Below, piece by piece: positions 45,792 through 55,809 of a DNA stretch of 64,000 bases. The notes under the pieces are model-generated. The model worked only from the letters and a program-made list of their open reading frames with translations. It searched no databases and was not told the DNA's origin. The first letter of the stretch is position 1. Each line of letters opens with the position of its first letter. The stretch comes from Marchantia polymorpha subsp. ruderalis (Eukaryota > Streptophyta > Marchantiopsida > Marchantiales > Marchantiaceae). Made by a program: the position numbers and the translations under genes. The stretch is from NCBI GenBank assembly GCA_037833965.1, contig AP031355.1, positions 15,773,501-15,837,500 on the forward strand. The letters run 5' to 3'.

Positions 45792-48237
45792 TTGAGTTCG
45801 CGCGCAAGAAGATTGGGGACAGGATGCGGAGAGTTCGCGCAGACTACCGACGTGCACTACCCAATTCAAGAACGCTACATCGAAAGCTACACAGCTGCGG
45901 ATGGTTCCGCTGAAGCTACCGCAGATTGGTTTGCGCGCATTCCAGCGCGAGTTGACTGCGGTGAGGCTCAACTTCCGCCTGTGGGGATGGTGTGTCCGGA
46001 GATGATACGAGAGTGGCTGCGGAACAAGGATCAACCTACGCGCGGATTCCGACCGCATCCAAAGCGATGGGAAGTCAGTGACTGGGAGCAGGTGTTGGGA
46101 AGATGCACGTGAGAAGAAAGCCATATTTTTTTTGAGTGTGAGAGTGTGAATGTCTCGAAGGAGGAAGAAGCTTCCTTCGGAGCTCTGTTCAAGCACAGCA
46201 AGTCGAGCAAGAACGGGTACAAGACCAGTGACTACAAGGATTGTTTGCGGAGGAATGTTGCGGTAGCACTCATCCAACTTTTGCAGCCGCACCGGACCAC
46301 ATATATGACTTCTTGGCAGGTGGGGTTTGTGGAGCTGGCGTTGGCTAGAGCTTCGATTCATTGGGCTCGCATTCTGTGGAAGGCGACGAGACAACACGCA
46401 TTCGAGGAGAAGGGAGGATCGATCAATCAACTCTCCCCCTTCTTGATCAATTCCTATCGGTCGATGGAATGTTTGACAACGTCAGAGCGAGTACAATTTC
46501 CATTGCTGTCACGCAGCAATCCGGGCCGATATGTGAAGGACGTCGAAGTCGATACTGACGAAGACAAGACTCCCGCTTGCACACCACCAGCTCAACCGAG
46601 AGCGGAGGAAGAACCGCGCGCAGCACGAGTGCCGCAGAAGCGGAAGTGGGAAGGAGAGGTGGAGCAGAGCCAGCAACGCGATGCTACTGCTCCCAATCGA
46701 AAGCGGGCGATGCAGGAGCTCTGCAGTCGTTCCAAGCAGAAGGCTCGCATGCTCGTCCTGCCGGCAAGTAGCGCGGAAACGGGACGAGCTGCAGAGAGTA
46801 GAAACTCGCCATCCTCGGGGGAGGATGCGAGTGCACGAGCCACGGGGAGGTCAGCAGACCTCCCTACACCAAAGGCACGGACGCCTTCAGAGGAAGCAAG
46901 AAGATCTTCGGGTCAAGGGAGACAACATGCGGCACCGACGAATGTGCCGACGACGGACAGGCGCTTCGCTTCCGAGCAAGTACCATTCGATGACTCGACT
47001 TCGGGTCAAGAGCATTCGGCTCAAGCGTCTTTGGCGTAGCAGAGGAGTGAGGAGGAGCCTTCGGCTCTAGCGTTTTCGGCTCAACGGACTTCGAGTCAAG
47101 CGCCTTCGGCGTAGGCCCAACGTGAGAGATCGGCAACGGATGAAGTCCGGAAGGAGAAGACACGTGTGCCTTTGGCAAAGTCGCCTTCAGCACAAGCGCC
47201 TTCGGCGGTAGACGACTTTGGCGGTAGCAGATTAGACAGGAGGAGCGGACTTGCCGGACGCCGGATCTCCCACCGCATTGGACATTTTGGCAGGGAGTGG
47301 AGCGGCAGTCGCGGCAGCAAAAGCCACGCAACCCAATTGCCGGGAATCGCTTGAGATTTCTGTAGCGACCGAGATCCTCAATTCGGAGGATGACGAGGAT
47401 GAATCGAGTTCGGAAGAACAGGAAGAGGAGTCGGTGCAAGGCACGTCGACAAGAGTTTTGTGCGAGCAGGTGGTACCCCTGCTGCGATATCTTGATCGCA
47501 AGGTGGCGAAGTATGGTGATTCCCGCCATCGGGGGTCCTACGTCGAATTGGTGCGCAATCGGACGCGGATCAAGGTCATGACAAGTCCTTTGTTGGCTTA
47601 CTTGGACAAGACAGTCAAGGATTTGGAGTTGAAGAATGACGCACTGCGCGGACACCTCGCACTCTCGCGAAAACTGCAGAAAGCAGTAAATCAGATGCGC
47701 GATAACAAGGCGGACGAAGCGCAGAAGTAATCTGCGAAGCAGCGGGAGAAGCTCGAGGCGGAGCTCGATTCTGAGCAAGCTCAGAATCACATCTTGTCAG
47801 AGCAGCTCGTGCGACAGACATGGTTGCTAGAGCAGTGTCAGATCGCACGCCAAGCCAATGAGGAGTTACTGCGTCGCCTGCAATCGCAGTGCGACGAATT
47901 GAGAGCGCAACGTGCGGAGGCAGAGCTGCAGTTGGTATAAGTTGAAGACGACCACCGGCGCACGATAGATCTCACGCGAGAAGAGTTGGTAGAGCGAGTG
48001 AACCGCTGTCTCAGAGGTTACACTCACTGGGAAGTGGCTACGGAGGAGAGAATCACACAACGGGAGTTAGAGCTTCGTGCGGCGGACTTGATGTCGGGTG
48101 ACAGTCGGAGTCGGCGGCGGGTTGCAAAGAGGTTAGATGCTTTTCTGTCGAGGTCGCAAGACGCCATTGCGAACCTCGAGGCTTAGGTGATCACGGTACT
48201 TCGGCGGCTGGGGTTGCGCGGCAGAGCCGAAGACTGA
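45792..48237 (+). pseudogene. Decayed mobile-domain plus coiled-coil gene of a Marchantia repeat family
   Basis: The first half (frame of 45792) has a conserved-looking core: DWEQVLGRC at about 46080, a TGA at 46110, then GALFKHSKSSKNGYKT, TSWQVGFVELALARASIHWA and ERVQFPLLSRSNPGRYVKD (to about 46550). An acidic and basic low-complexity stretch rich in Pro-Ser-Ala follows. After a frameshift near 47230 the second half (frame of 47251) encodes LPDAGSPTALDILAGSG, an acidic run, VLCEQVVPLLRYLDRK, GSYVELVRNRTRIK and a long coiled coil ending FLSRSQDAIANLEA and VLRRLGLRGRAED. In-frame stops lie at 46110, 47037, 47112, 47728, 47938 and 48184; most could come from CAA, CAG or CGA by C-to-T change. 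I recall this arrangement from many Marchantia repeat proteins related to plant-mobile-domain transposon genes; function unknown. Confidence 0.7.
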
Positions 48238-48342
48238 TCGGGTAGGGGTTTAGTGCGCGGTAGTCTCCGTTGCGCAGGAGACATAGCAGATGACGCGGTG
48301 TGTAGCGTAGTGTAGAGTGTTAGGTAGTTAGGACTTAGAAGG

Positions 48343-48349
48343 TATAAAA
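48343..48349 (+). promoter_or_regulatory. TATA box-like site in the LTR-like region
   Basis: TATAAAA in the context AAGGTATAAAATAG, about 100 bases after the purine tract, as expected of an LTR promoter. Assigned by sequence and position only. Confidence 0.45.
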
Positions 48350-48506
48350 TAGTTCAAGGCGTCTTGCCTTGGGATTTTTCCAGTTTCGTAAGTGCAGACC
48401 AAGAACTCATTTTCTGTGCGCGTTTGTGTCCTTAGTTCTGTCACCGCGCAAGAGGAGTTACAGCTTGACGAAGTTACCGCATTTTGTAGCTGAAGGTCTT
48501 CGGCCG

Positions 48507-48642
48507 AATACTCAGAGCTAGTGTGCTGGTTAGATACTTGAGCAGTTCGGACCTACACCTGCGGGTGATTGCTGAATGCTTAGAGCTAGTGTACTGGTTA
48601 GACACTTGAGTAGTTTGATCTTACACCTTCAGATGATTGTTC
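48507..48642. repeat. 68-bp tandem duplication inside the LTR-like region
   Basis: AGAGCTAGTGTGCTGGTTAG at 48514 recurs as AGAGCTAGTGTACTGGTTAG at 48582, an offset of 68. The following ACTTGAGCAGTT/ACTTGAGTAGTT and ACACCT...GATGATTG-like parts match as well. The differences are mostly C/T and G/A, fitting decay by deamination after duplication. Confidence 0.8.
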
Positions 48643-49245
48643 CTATTTGTACTCCTTCGGGATTTTTCCCCTGAATGCCAAAGTGAAGTTTTGTCACTTC
48701 AAGTAAGCCTTAGTTGTAAATTCAGGTTACGCTGTAGACGACGACTTCGGGGTAGCCTTTGTAGTATTTTTGGGAATGACTAGTGCCTGAGAATTCAAAC
48801 TCGTCAATAGACTGTTAAGTTGTGACACTGGATCTTTTCTCAACATAGTACCTCAGTTCGGACTTCTGCATTCTCTGCGCGTTTTGTGAGTTGAGTGTGT
48901 TGTTCACCGCGTGAGAGTGACTTCGGTTTGATGAAGGTACCACATCCGAAGTAGAAAGTCCAACCCGGGTGCTTTGCTCTAGCAGTCAGAGTTAATAATC
49001 CGGAGTTGGGTACACTACCTGCAGATCCTTTGAATGTACTCGTGAGAAACTTTCCCCCTGAATCTTAAGGAGAGGTCCTAATTGGCCTCTGAGTTGTGCT
49101 TTTCCAGTTTCAGGTGTGTGTTGGGGTGAACTACGCTGCACTATGCGTCCTCCGAGTGACCTTCGAGTTGAGCACTTGCAGTATTTCTGGGAGTGACAGT
49201 CGCCTGAGAATTCAAACTCTTCAATAGTCTGTTAAAACGTGACAT

Positions 49246-50409
49246 TTAGTACTCTATGTGTTGCCTCTGTCCCTGTTGGTTCTACCTTTTTGCTGCTATA
49301 CTGCAGTTTTAGCCTTTGGTGGGTTATTACAAGAGGTGTTATCTTCTGGAGTTCTCATGTTGAAGTATCAGGACAAAATTGTGTGGAAATATCATATGCG
49401 TGACTGTGCACCATGCCACCTTCCAAACGTTGATGGTATAGTGGATCCAAGCATAGTTGTGATACGGACTCGCTTGAGATTAATGTTGTGTAGTTTAGCT
49501 GGTGATGCTAGCCGTATGTTATAATGTGATAGGTGTTTTCGGGGTTGGCACATGTTGTGCTTGACTCCATATCGATGTTGTTCCCGCTAGACGATGAGTT
49601 TGTACTCAATGTACTTGAACCGATAGATTACTTGATCTGTACGTGACATGGATTGCAGATAGGCGACTAACAATGGAGCTTTCTTGGCACCCGACCTACT
49701 GATCTTCGCAACCACGAAGGTGTATGTCATAATGTAGATGTATAATGCTCTCTAGGAGTTAGAGGGATGTATCTGTCAGCTAGGGGGCAAGTTGTGATAC
49801 TTTTTTGTGTGTACGCTTTTTTTTTTTTATATATGTGTGTGATTATGATATGCAAGTGATGTAGGTTGTATGCCAATACATATTCACACGACAAAGAACA
49901 TAGAATAAACAACAATTTTTTTTTATCAAGCAGTAGAATTGTTATTGAAAAAATATAGTTTGTTTTTAATAAGTCTTAACAAGAATTAAAAATAAAATAT
50001 TCTAAATAAGAAATACACAAGGGAAAAAAATTTGAGTCAAATTTGAAGCAAATTAATGATAAAATGAATTTGCAGCTTAAATTTTTTGACATTTTGATGA
50101 AATAAATACTTGCATTTTTTTTACCAGGTATAGGTAATTCCTTGTGTATTCAGTCAAATACTACTAAAGATTAGTTAATTTGCTTTAAGTAATGAAATTT
50201 TAACTTTCATTTGATGATTTTTTAATCTATCAATAAAAAATAATTTGAAAATAGTGATCTTTAAAATTTACTATTTGAATAATAAAAATTTACAAATATT
50301 CAGAAGTCTTATTCTATATTGTATTTTCATACAAGATCAAAAAGTACATAAATTTATTCTTCTTTATGTAGTTTATTAGCTAAAAAACCACTTTAAAGTA
50401 CTACTAGAG

Positions 50410-50447
<38 letters not shown>

Positions 50448-52065
50448 TTATAGAAAAATAAATATCAAATACAAGAGTGAAGGCTTATATATTTAGTAAG
50501 TAATTTTATGTTAGTAAGAATTCAAATTCTAAAGTATGATAAATTTCTACATATGCATGAGTTTCTATAATTTTGATAATCAAAATTCATTGATGAATGA
50601 CTTTATCCTTCTTGAACTTCAATGCAATCTAAAGATTAATCAGATCACACTTCCATGTATGTGTATTTCTTCGTGAAGACCTTCTTCATGTCAATACTAA
50701 AGTCTCAGCAGCAATCAAAAGCAGAGGATGCTACAGTTTATTCATGATCCGAAGAGCTTTGTTTATTATTACATGTTAACCATTTACTTCATGAGCAAAA
50801 GTATCCGAAGTACATTCCCTCACTTCGTTGTTAAAACTATGATTCAAAGATCAATATACACCATCTAATGAAAAAGTTATAGAGTATTGAAGAACAATAT
50901 AAAAGTCTTTTCTAGGCCCCAAGCTATTTCTCCTCTTCTTTCTTACAAGATATAACATGAAATCATATTTTAGAAATTGGCCAAATGTACCCTAACATAT
51001 GTTTTGCACCCTCCCCATTTGAGTGATATCAATTTTTTTTCAAGTGAGCCAATTGCAAAAACAATATCTTTGACAAATAAGTAAATTTATTTTATACTTT
51101 CGTGTTAGACTTAAGATTTGAACACATTATATTAAGCAAAATTTAATAACCAAGAAATTCATACAAAGATATAGAATAAAAAAGTTAATGAACCACAGTG
51201 AAAGTGGGAACGAACCAAGAGTTGATGAATCCCAAGCTTCAAGAGGGTAGCTCCAATAGCTAATCTCAAGAGTTCACTTGTGATTTCATTCAAATTGATA
51301 GCCATTCAAATGAGACCATGTGGCCTGTTCAAAGGCAGTGCATCTTTGAAATGCAGTCTGTCAGCAAAATGCATGTATGGAGAAGTTTCAATGGCAGAGA
51401 CTGTCCATCGTCCCTTATATTAGCTTGAATATTCTTCACGCACTTGGTTTCAGATGAAGGATATACATATTTATAAATAAATAATTTATCAATTTGTACT
51501 TACTGATGAAGACATTTTACAAGAAAATAAAACGACAAGTGTCAGCTGCTGCTTGTCGAAGTAGTTCACATGATCGTGTACCAGCCAATGTATCACCATC
51601 TGAATTCCGAAGATCTTCCAGCAATAGAAATGTTAACTTTGAGTTAGTAGATTTGTTTTGATAATTCACATCATGAACCTAAACCCTTGTAGAGGGGGTA
51701 CATCAGTACAGGTAAACAGTGTGACTACCTTGATTGGAGCGTCGCAAACAAGAAAACCATATACATCATCAGCTTTACGTCCTGATTTGTGGATCTGGAT
51801 TGGGAACTTCTAGCTTCCAAGGGAGATTGGAGAGTTCGAAATGTGAATCAGCATAAGTCGTTCGAGCATTCATCCGTTCTAGAATCAACCGCTGTCCAAT
51901 GTGCTGAAGTGGAAACGATCAAATCGTCACCTTCTATTATATATACAGATTGTCACTGTCGACATCTGACACAGTTGGAGATGAGAATATTACGCATGAT
52001 TGTTATTCGACAAACTAGAAGAGGGATCTATCATGTGCTAGCTCTGCTCAGCCCTCTGGTCTTGA
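49246..52065. other. Unassigned DNA, mostly AT-rich, 3' of the protease array
   Basis: The part to about 49770 has one 88-codon ORF without recognisable family. From 49800 to about 51500 it is AT-rich with a TA microsatellite and no genes. The last few hundred bases would be the 3' flank of the minus-strand protease ending at 52066. Confidence 0.45.
50411..50442. repeat. (TA)n microsatellite
   Basis: About 15 TA units in AT-rich DNA. No associated gene. Confidence 0.9.
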
Positions 52066-53514
52066 TCAAAGCTCATCCAATAAGCCACCGGTGGACGCTG
52101 CGGTGGAGGCAAGAGCAGCACACTTGTCCAAGGGAGCGATGCCCACTCTCTCGTTCTCGACGTCGTACAGATAGTAGAAGTTCTGCTGCTGAATGTTGCC
52201 GATGATGGAGAAATCGCTGGTCCCAGCAAAGGCCAAGCACATCGTGCCCTGCGCGTCCACCTGCAGAAATACATTATCGGCAGGAAGAACGACGTCGATG
52301 CCCTGGAACTGGAGGGTGACGGACGGGAGAGAGGGGCTGCTGACGCCGGACACGTCGTAGCAGAGGTCGAGGCCCACGGGCGAGCCGTCGACCTGAGGGT
52401 AGGCGATGAGCGACTGCAGCACAGTTAGAAGCCGGATGTAGGCGGACTGGACGAGCTGCGTGATCGTGGTGCCCGAGTCCAGAATCACTCCGCCGCGACC
52501 TGTCAGGACATTGAGAGTGTACGCATTCGCTGGAATGCCGGCCACGGGCTGCCCATTCACGCTGATCCCATTGAGCTTCACGTAGTAGAACGTATCGGCT
52601 GCGGGATTGCGGATCAGAGGCGTGTAGCTCAGATTCAATGCATTGCCCGTCTCAGCGGCAGAGTCTCCGAAAATCAGAGGGCTCACCTCCGAGCCCGAAG
52701 TGCCAGCATCCACCAGACAGTAGGCGAATTTGGATCCGGTCCGGGATCCAATCTGCTCGGTGAAGGAGATTGCGCCCCGGCCTAGGCCGACCAGGCCGTC
52801 GGTGCCCGCGAAGGTTCCTTGGTTGCGTCTCCCGCATCCGAACGCGAAATTGTTTATGCTCTGAGTGGAGCCGTCAATGGCGGTGAGGGTCAGAGTCTCG
52901 AGCGCGAAATCGCCCTGCGTGGTGGACTGATCGCCATAGCCATAGCGGTACGTGCAGAACCCGCCGTCGTACGAGACCTGAGGCAGCTCGCCGCACAAAG
53001 GGCTGAAGTAGCGGATTCTTGTGAAGGTGGCCGATTTGCGTGGGTCGAAGAGAGGATCAGACTGGCGGAAGCAGACGGAGCACGGGGCGCACTGGAGCCA
53101 CACGAGGTCGCTTCCCGTGTCGGCAATCGCCGTCCTCGTCTGCGGGGGAGATCCCAGACTGATGCTCATGATGTACCCTCCCGGAGCTGCACTCACGGCC
53201 GACTGAAAGCTACTGGCGGCCTTGCTCGACACCTCGACCGTGGAGTCGAAATGTGTTCCTCGCGGTGTGATCCCGGCGGCCACGATGCTTCTGAAAGCCG
53301 AAGCTCGGGCTTCACTCCTCCTCACGGAAGTGTGAATCCTCTCGACGAATGTCGTGTGCGCATCGTGCAGTGGCGAGTCTTGGTGATAGTCCAGATGCTT
53401 CAAGCCCACGAATGGAGCCTTTACATTCTCGGTCGCCAACGAGGGATCTGCTGTGTGAACTAGTGCTACTGTCGCCAGCAACAAGAACTCGACGCAGCTG
53501 CGAATTGCGGCCAT
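52066..53514 (-). CDS. Nepenthesin-like aspartic protease (A1 family), copy 1, C-terminus LDEL
   Basis: An intronless gene for 482 residues, counting from the second Met (MAAIRSC), which matches the start of the paralog; an ATG six codons upstream is possible. A hydrophobic signal peptide (about 1-22) and a prosegment precede the protease. Catalytic motifs are DTGSD (D132) and DSGTT (D346). The cysteine-rich nepenthesin insert follows the first motif (QCAPCSVCFRQSDPLFDPRK, later CGELPQVSY and GFCTYRYGYG). Such enzymes cleave proteins at acidic pH in vacuole, apoplast or secretory compartments. The C-terminus is GGLLDEL, one residue off the KDEL signal carried by the neighbouring copy. Both catalytic sites are intact. 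Nearly the whole length aligns with copy 2 without large gaps. Confidence 0.93.
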   Translation of the reverse strand: MAAIRSCVEFLLLATVALVHTADPSLATENVKAPFVGLKHLDYHQDSPLHDAHTTFVERIHTSVRRSEARASAFRSIVAAGITPRGTHFDSTVEVSSKAASSFQSAVSAAPGGYIMSISLGSPPQTRTAIADTGSDLVWLQCAPCSVCFRQSDPLFDPRKSATFTRIRYFSPLCGELPQVSYDGGFCTYRYGYGDQSTTQGDFALETLTLTAIDGSTQSINNFAFGCGRRNQGTFAGTDGLVGLGRGAISFTEQIGSRTGSKFAYCLVDAGTSGSEVSPLIFGDSAAETGNALNLSYTPLIRNPAADTFYYVKLNGISVNGQPVAGIPANAYTLNVLTGRGGVILDSGTTITQLVQSAYIRLLTVLQSLIAYPQVDGSPVGLDLCYDVSGVSSPSLPSVTLQFQGIDVVLPADNVFLQVDAQGTMCLAFAGTSDFSIIGNIQQQNFYYLYDVENERVGIAPLDKCAALASTAASTGGLLDEL

Positions 53515-55809
53515 TTTCAACCTCAGGCTCAAGAGGGTTATGATCTCGAAGGAACGTGAGCACGATGAGGAGAAGAGATGGACTGCTGAATTGAACGCGA
53601 CTGGGGAAATATATACTCGAGCCTTTTCCCTGAACGGGATCCAAAAGCTGAATTAACGTGCCCGAGCCATGGATCGACCGGCGCTTGCTGGAGCCGTCGT
53701 TTGCCCGACAGAGCGCTCGCTGTCCGCGCGGTGGGAACTGATCTGCGTGACGAATTTTGTGCATCTCCTCCAGCAGTTTGCTACCAACCTCTTCAAACTG
53801 CCATATCGACTTTCCCACACTCACGTGTATCAGGACGACTCATGGCCCATCCCAGGTCTGGTTCCACCACATCTGCAGCGATAAATGAATTTCATTATTC
53901 GTCTCTAGGCTGCATATACAATCGCTGTTCGCCATTCCTTCCAACACTCATCAAGCTCACATGACCTTGCATGGGCACTACGATGGACTGAGGAAGGCTA
54001 CGTGTGCTTGAAACTATGTTACTCATGCATAGGCATGAGTAATATATGTGAGTGCGACTTTTCATGTGAAGCAGACGAACTGTCGGCTCCACGTCTGTCA
54101 ACTTGGAGTAGGGACTAATACTGGAGTGATGCCAGCCAAACTACTACCGCAACAGAACTCATTGCGCAGCCCAACTGGTAACACAGAATTGTCTTAGGTA
54201 CATATATTTTTTGCTGTCGAAATTACACTATATTTCGTTCTCTTCATCTCGATCCTGCACATTCTCCATAAAGGCCCGAGAAGTGTCTTCAGTAATGAAG
54301 ACCTTTGAATATAGGCATGTACACTTCTACAAGGAACTCTTCTAGATTTTGAGATAATATGATTCGAGACTTAGTTCACAGAACAATCTGAAAGATTATG
54401 GAGAAGATAAAAGCCCTCTATATTTCTGTAACGGCAAAAAAGTCATAACTTTACTCCCAGTGATATGATTTGTACTTGCCATCTACAATAGAATGATTAT
54501 ATGTTCATGAAATCTTTTTTTACAGTTGCCCTCTCTTTTCTGACATATTCGTTTCTTTATTTCATGTTTTATGGAATACAGGAAGCTAGAAGGAGGCAGG
54601 GTAGTTTATATAACGGATTGAGCTACGGGATTTCTGTAAATATGGGGCATTACCTCGTTTAGAAGGGGAGTATGTGACCTCTAAACCAGCTTGCCGATAA
54701 GATCTCAAACAAAGATACATTGAGTTGCTGTCCTCTAAAAACCCTCTAAAGCTAAAAAACAACCAATTAGCTCGAGAGATTAACTTCGATACCGATGTCT
54801 TTTTCAAGGAAATCCTGGAAAATTTAGATCATACTTCAGAGATTTATATTAACAAAGTTATTAACAAATTAACGAGGGGTTAAGCGGAGAACTCCTTATT
54901 CTTACAAATAGATTGGGACCGGAATTAGAACTGGATAAGAGATACATTGCGTTACATGCACATTTGATGCGATTTTTGTTCACATTTCATTCTACAGCTC
55001 ATGACAGGGCATGTAGTTTCTTGTTGGTCTCAAGGTGAATGTTCTATAGCTTCGCTAACAGGCAATTCGTTTCTGATTATGGCAGTTGGTGTTTATGCGT
55101 TGGCTGCATATTTCTTCATCCATTGCCATACACCAATCTTTATTTCCCATAGCCGTAGTTAATTATGAATTTGAATTTGGGTACCCGTAGAAGTGTTCAA
55201 TGAGCTAAAGCTCTTGCGGGTACGGGTTATTTGATTTGGCTCAACAACATGGTTATGGAATGACTACTGATCGAGAGCAAGTCGAGACCCAAGGAGATGA
55301 AGATTGGTCACTCTTGAGGAGTTTGCAAGATTTTCCCACCATCATCTAGCAACTTGATGTTAATTTTCGGCCAGCTTGGATCTCGACTTCATATCAGTCA
55401 ATTCTTCTAAATAAGTCTCGACGCGCACCATCGCATCCGTTCGAGAATGTGGAGTTTACAAAGATTCTCATACAAGCGTGAAAATGACAACATTTTAACC
55501 TTGCATGAGAAAAAAGCTGAATTACAATCTCTCTTCAGAAGTTATTTTATAAAACCTGTCGAAGTGTTGATGTACAGCAACAATTCAACTCTTCATCCAG
55601 GACTTCCAAATCTATTAATGCTAGTACTACTCATCATATCGAGCTAGTGTACTTCAGCTCGAATTCAGAACTATTACTGTCACAATTCAACCCTTGCCAG
55701 AGATAAGGATTAGAATGTTTTTTTTCACCCGACTTCTATCCGAAGGTATGGTTTTCGTATGCACAGTCCAAGTTCAAATGCGACTTCTGCAATGTACATC
55801 CGATTCGGA
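53515..55809. other. Spacer between protease copies
   Basis: Holds the promoter of copy 1 and the 3' flank of copy 2. No other gene is recognisable; ORFs are short and without family signature. Confidence 0.5.
53607..53616 (-). promoter_or_regulatory. TATA box-like site of protease copy 1
   Basis: On the minus strand GTATATATTT lies about 95 bases before the chosen ATG. The paralog has a TATA-like site at almost the same distance, which supports both. Confidence 0.55.

Larger units (their letters stand above)
44230..47230. repeat. Dispersed short palindromic motif CGCCTTCGGCG
   Basis: The 11-mer CGCC-TTC-GGCG, or one- to two-base variants of it, occurs dozens of times here, spaced irregularly from about 10 to 100 bases. 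Dense groups lie near 44290, 44425, 44605, 45185-45240, 45300-45420, 46990-47110 and 47165-47225. The motif is self-complementary (4-bp stem, 3-base loop) and contains C-TTCG-G, the very stable tetraloop sequence when in RNA. Near 47.0-47.2 kb it is read in frame as Pro-Ser-Ala, giving SAQAPSA-like peptides; upstream it is apparently non-coding. Confidence 0.8.
48240..49245 (+). mobile_element. LTR-like terminal region with a diverged internal duplication
   Basis: After the pseudogene comes a purine-rich GGGTAGGGG, then about 1 kb of non-coding DNA with a TATA-like box. Two stretches match each other at an offset of about 415 bases: GCCTGAGAATTCAAACTC at 48787 and again at 49202, each followed by CAATAG-CTGTTAA and GTGACA. 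The preceding TCTGTGCGCGTT-like and CACCGCG blocks are also shared. This looks like two diverged LTR 3' portions in tandem, each ending in GTGACA. A matching 5' LTR was not found. Confidence 0.5.

Noticed and set aside
44230-47230. CRISPR-like array
   Set aside because: The repeated unit is a short palindrome with irregular spacing and variable sequence in plant nuclear DNA; no constant-length spacers or cas genes.
46864-47790. 308-codon minus-strand ORF
   Set aside because: Antisense shadow of the coiled-coil pseudogene; its Pro-Lys-Ala repeats are simply the CTTCGGC motif read backwards.
52819-53463. 214-codon plus-strand ORF
   Set aside because: Antisense shadow of the protease gene in GC-rich codons; no independent signature.
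53515-53532. Upstream ATG of protease copy 1 (MSLRLK)
   Set aside because: Adds six residues absent from the paralog, which starts at the aligned second Met; kept only as an alternative.
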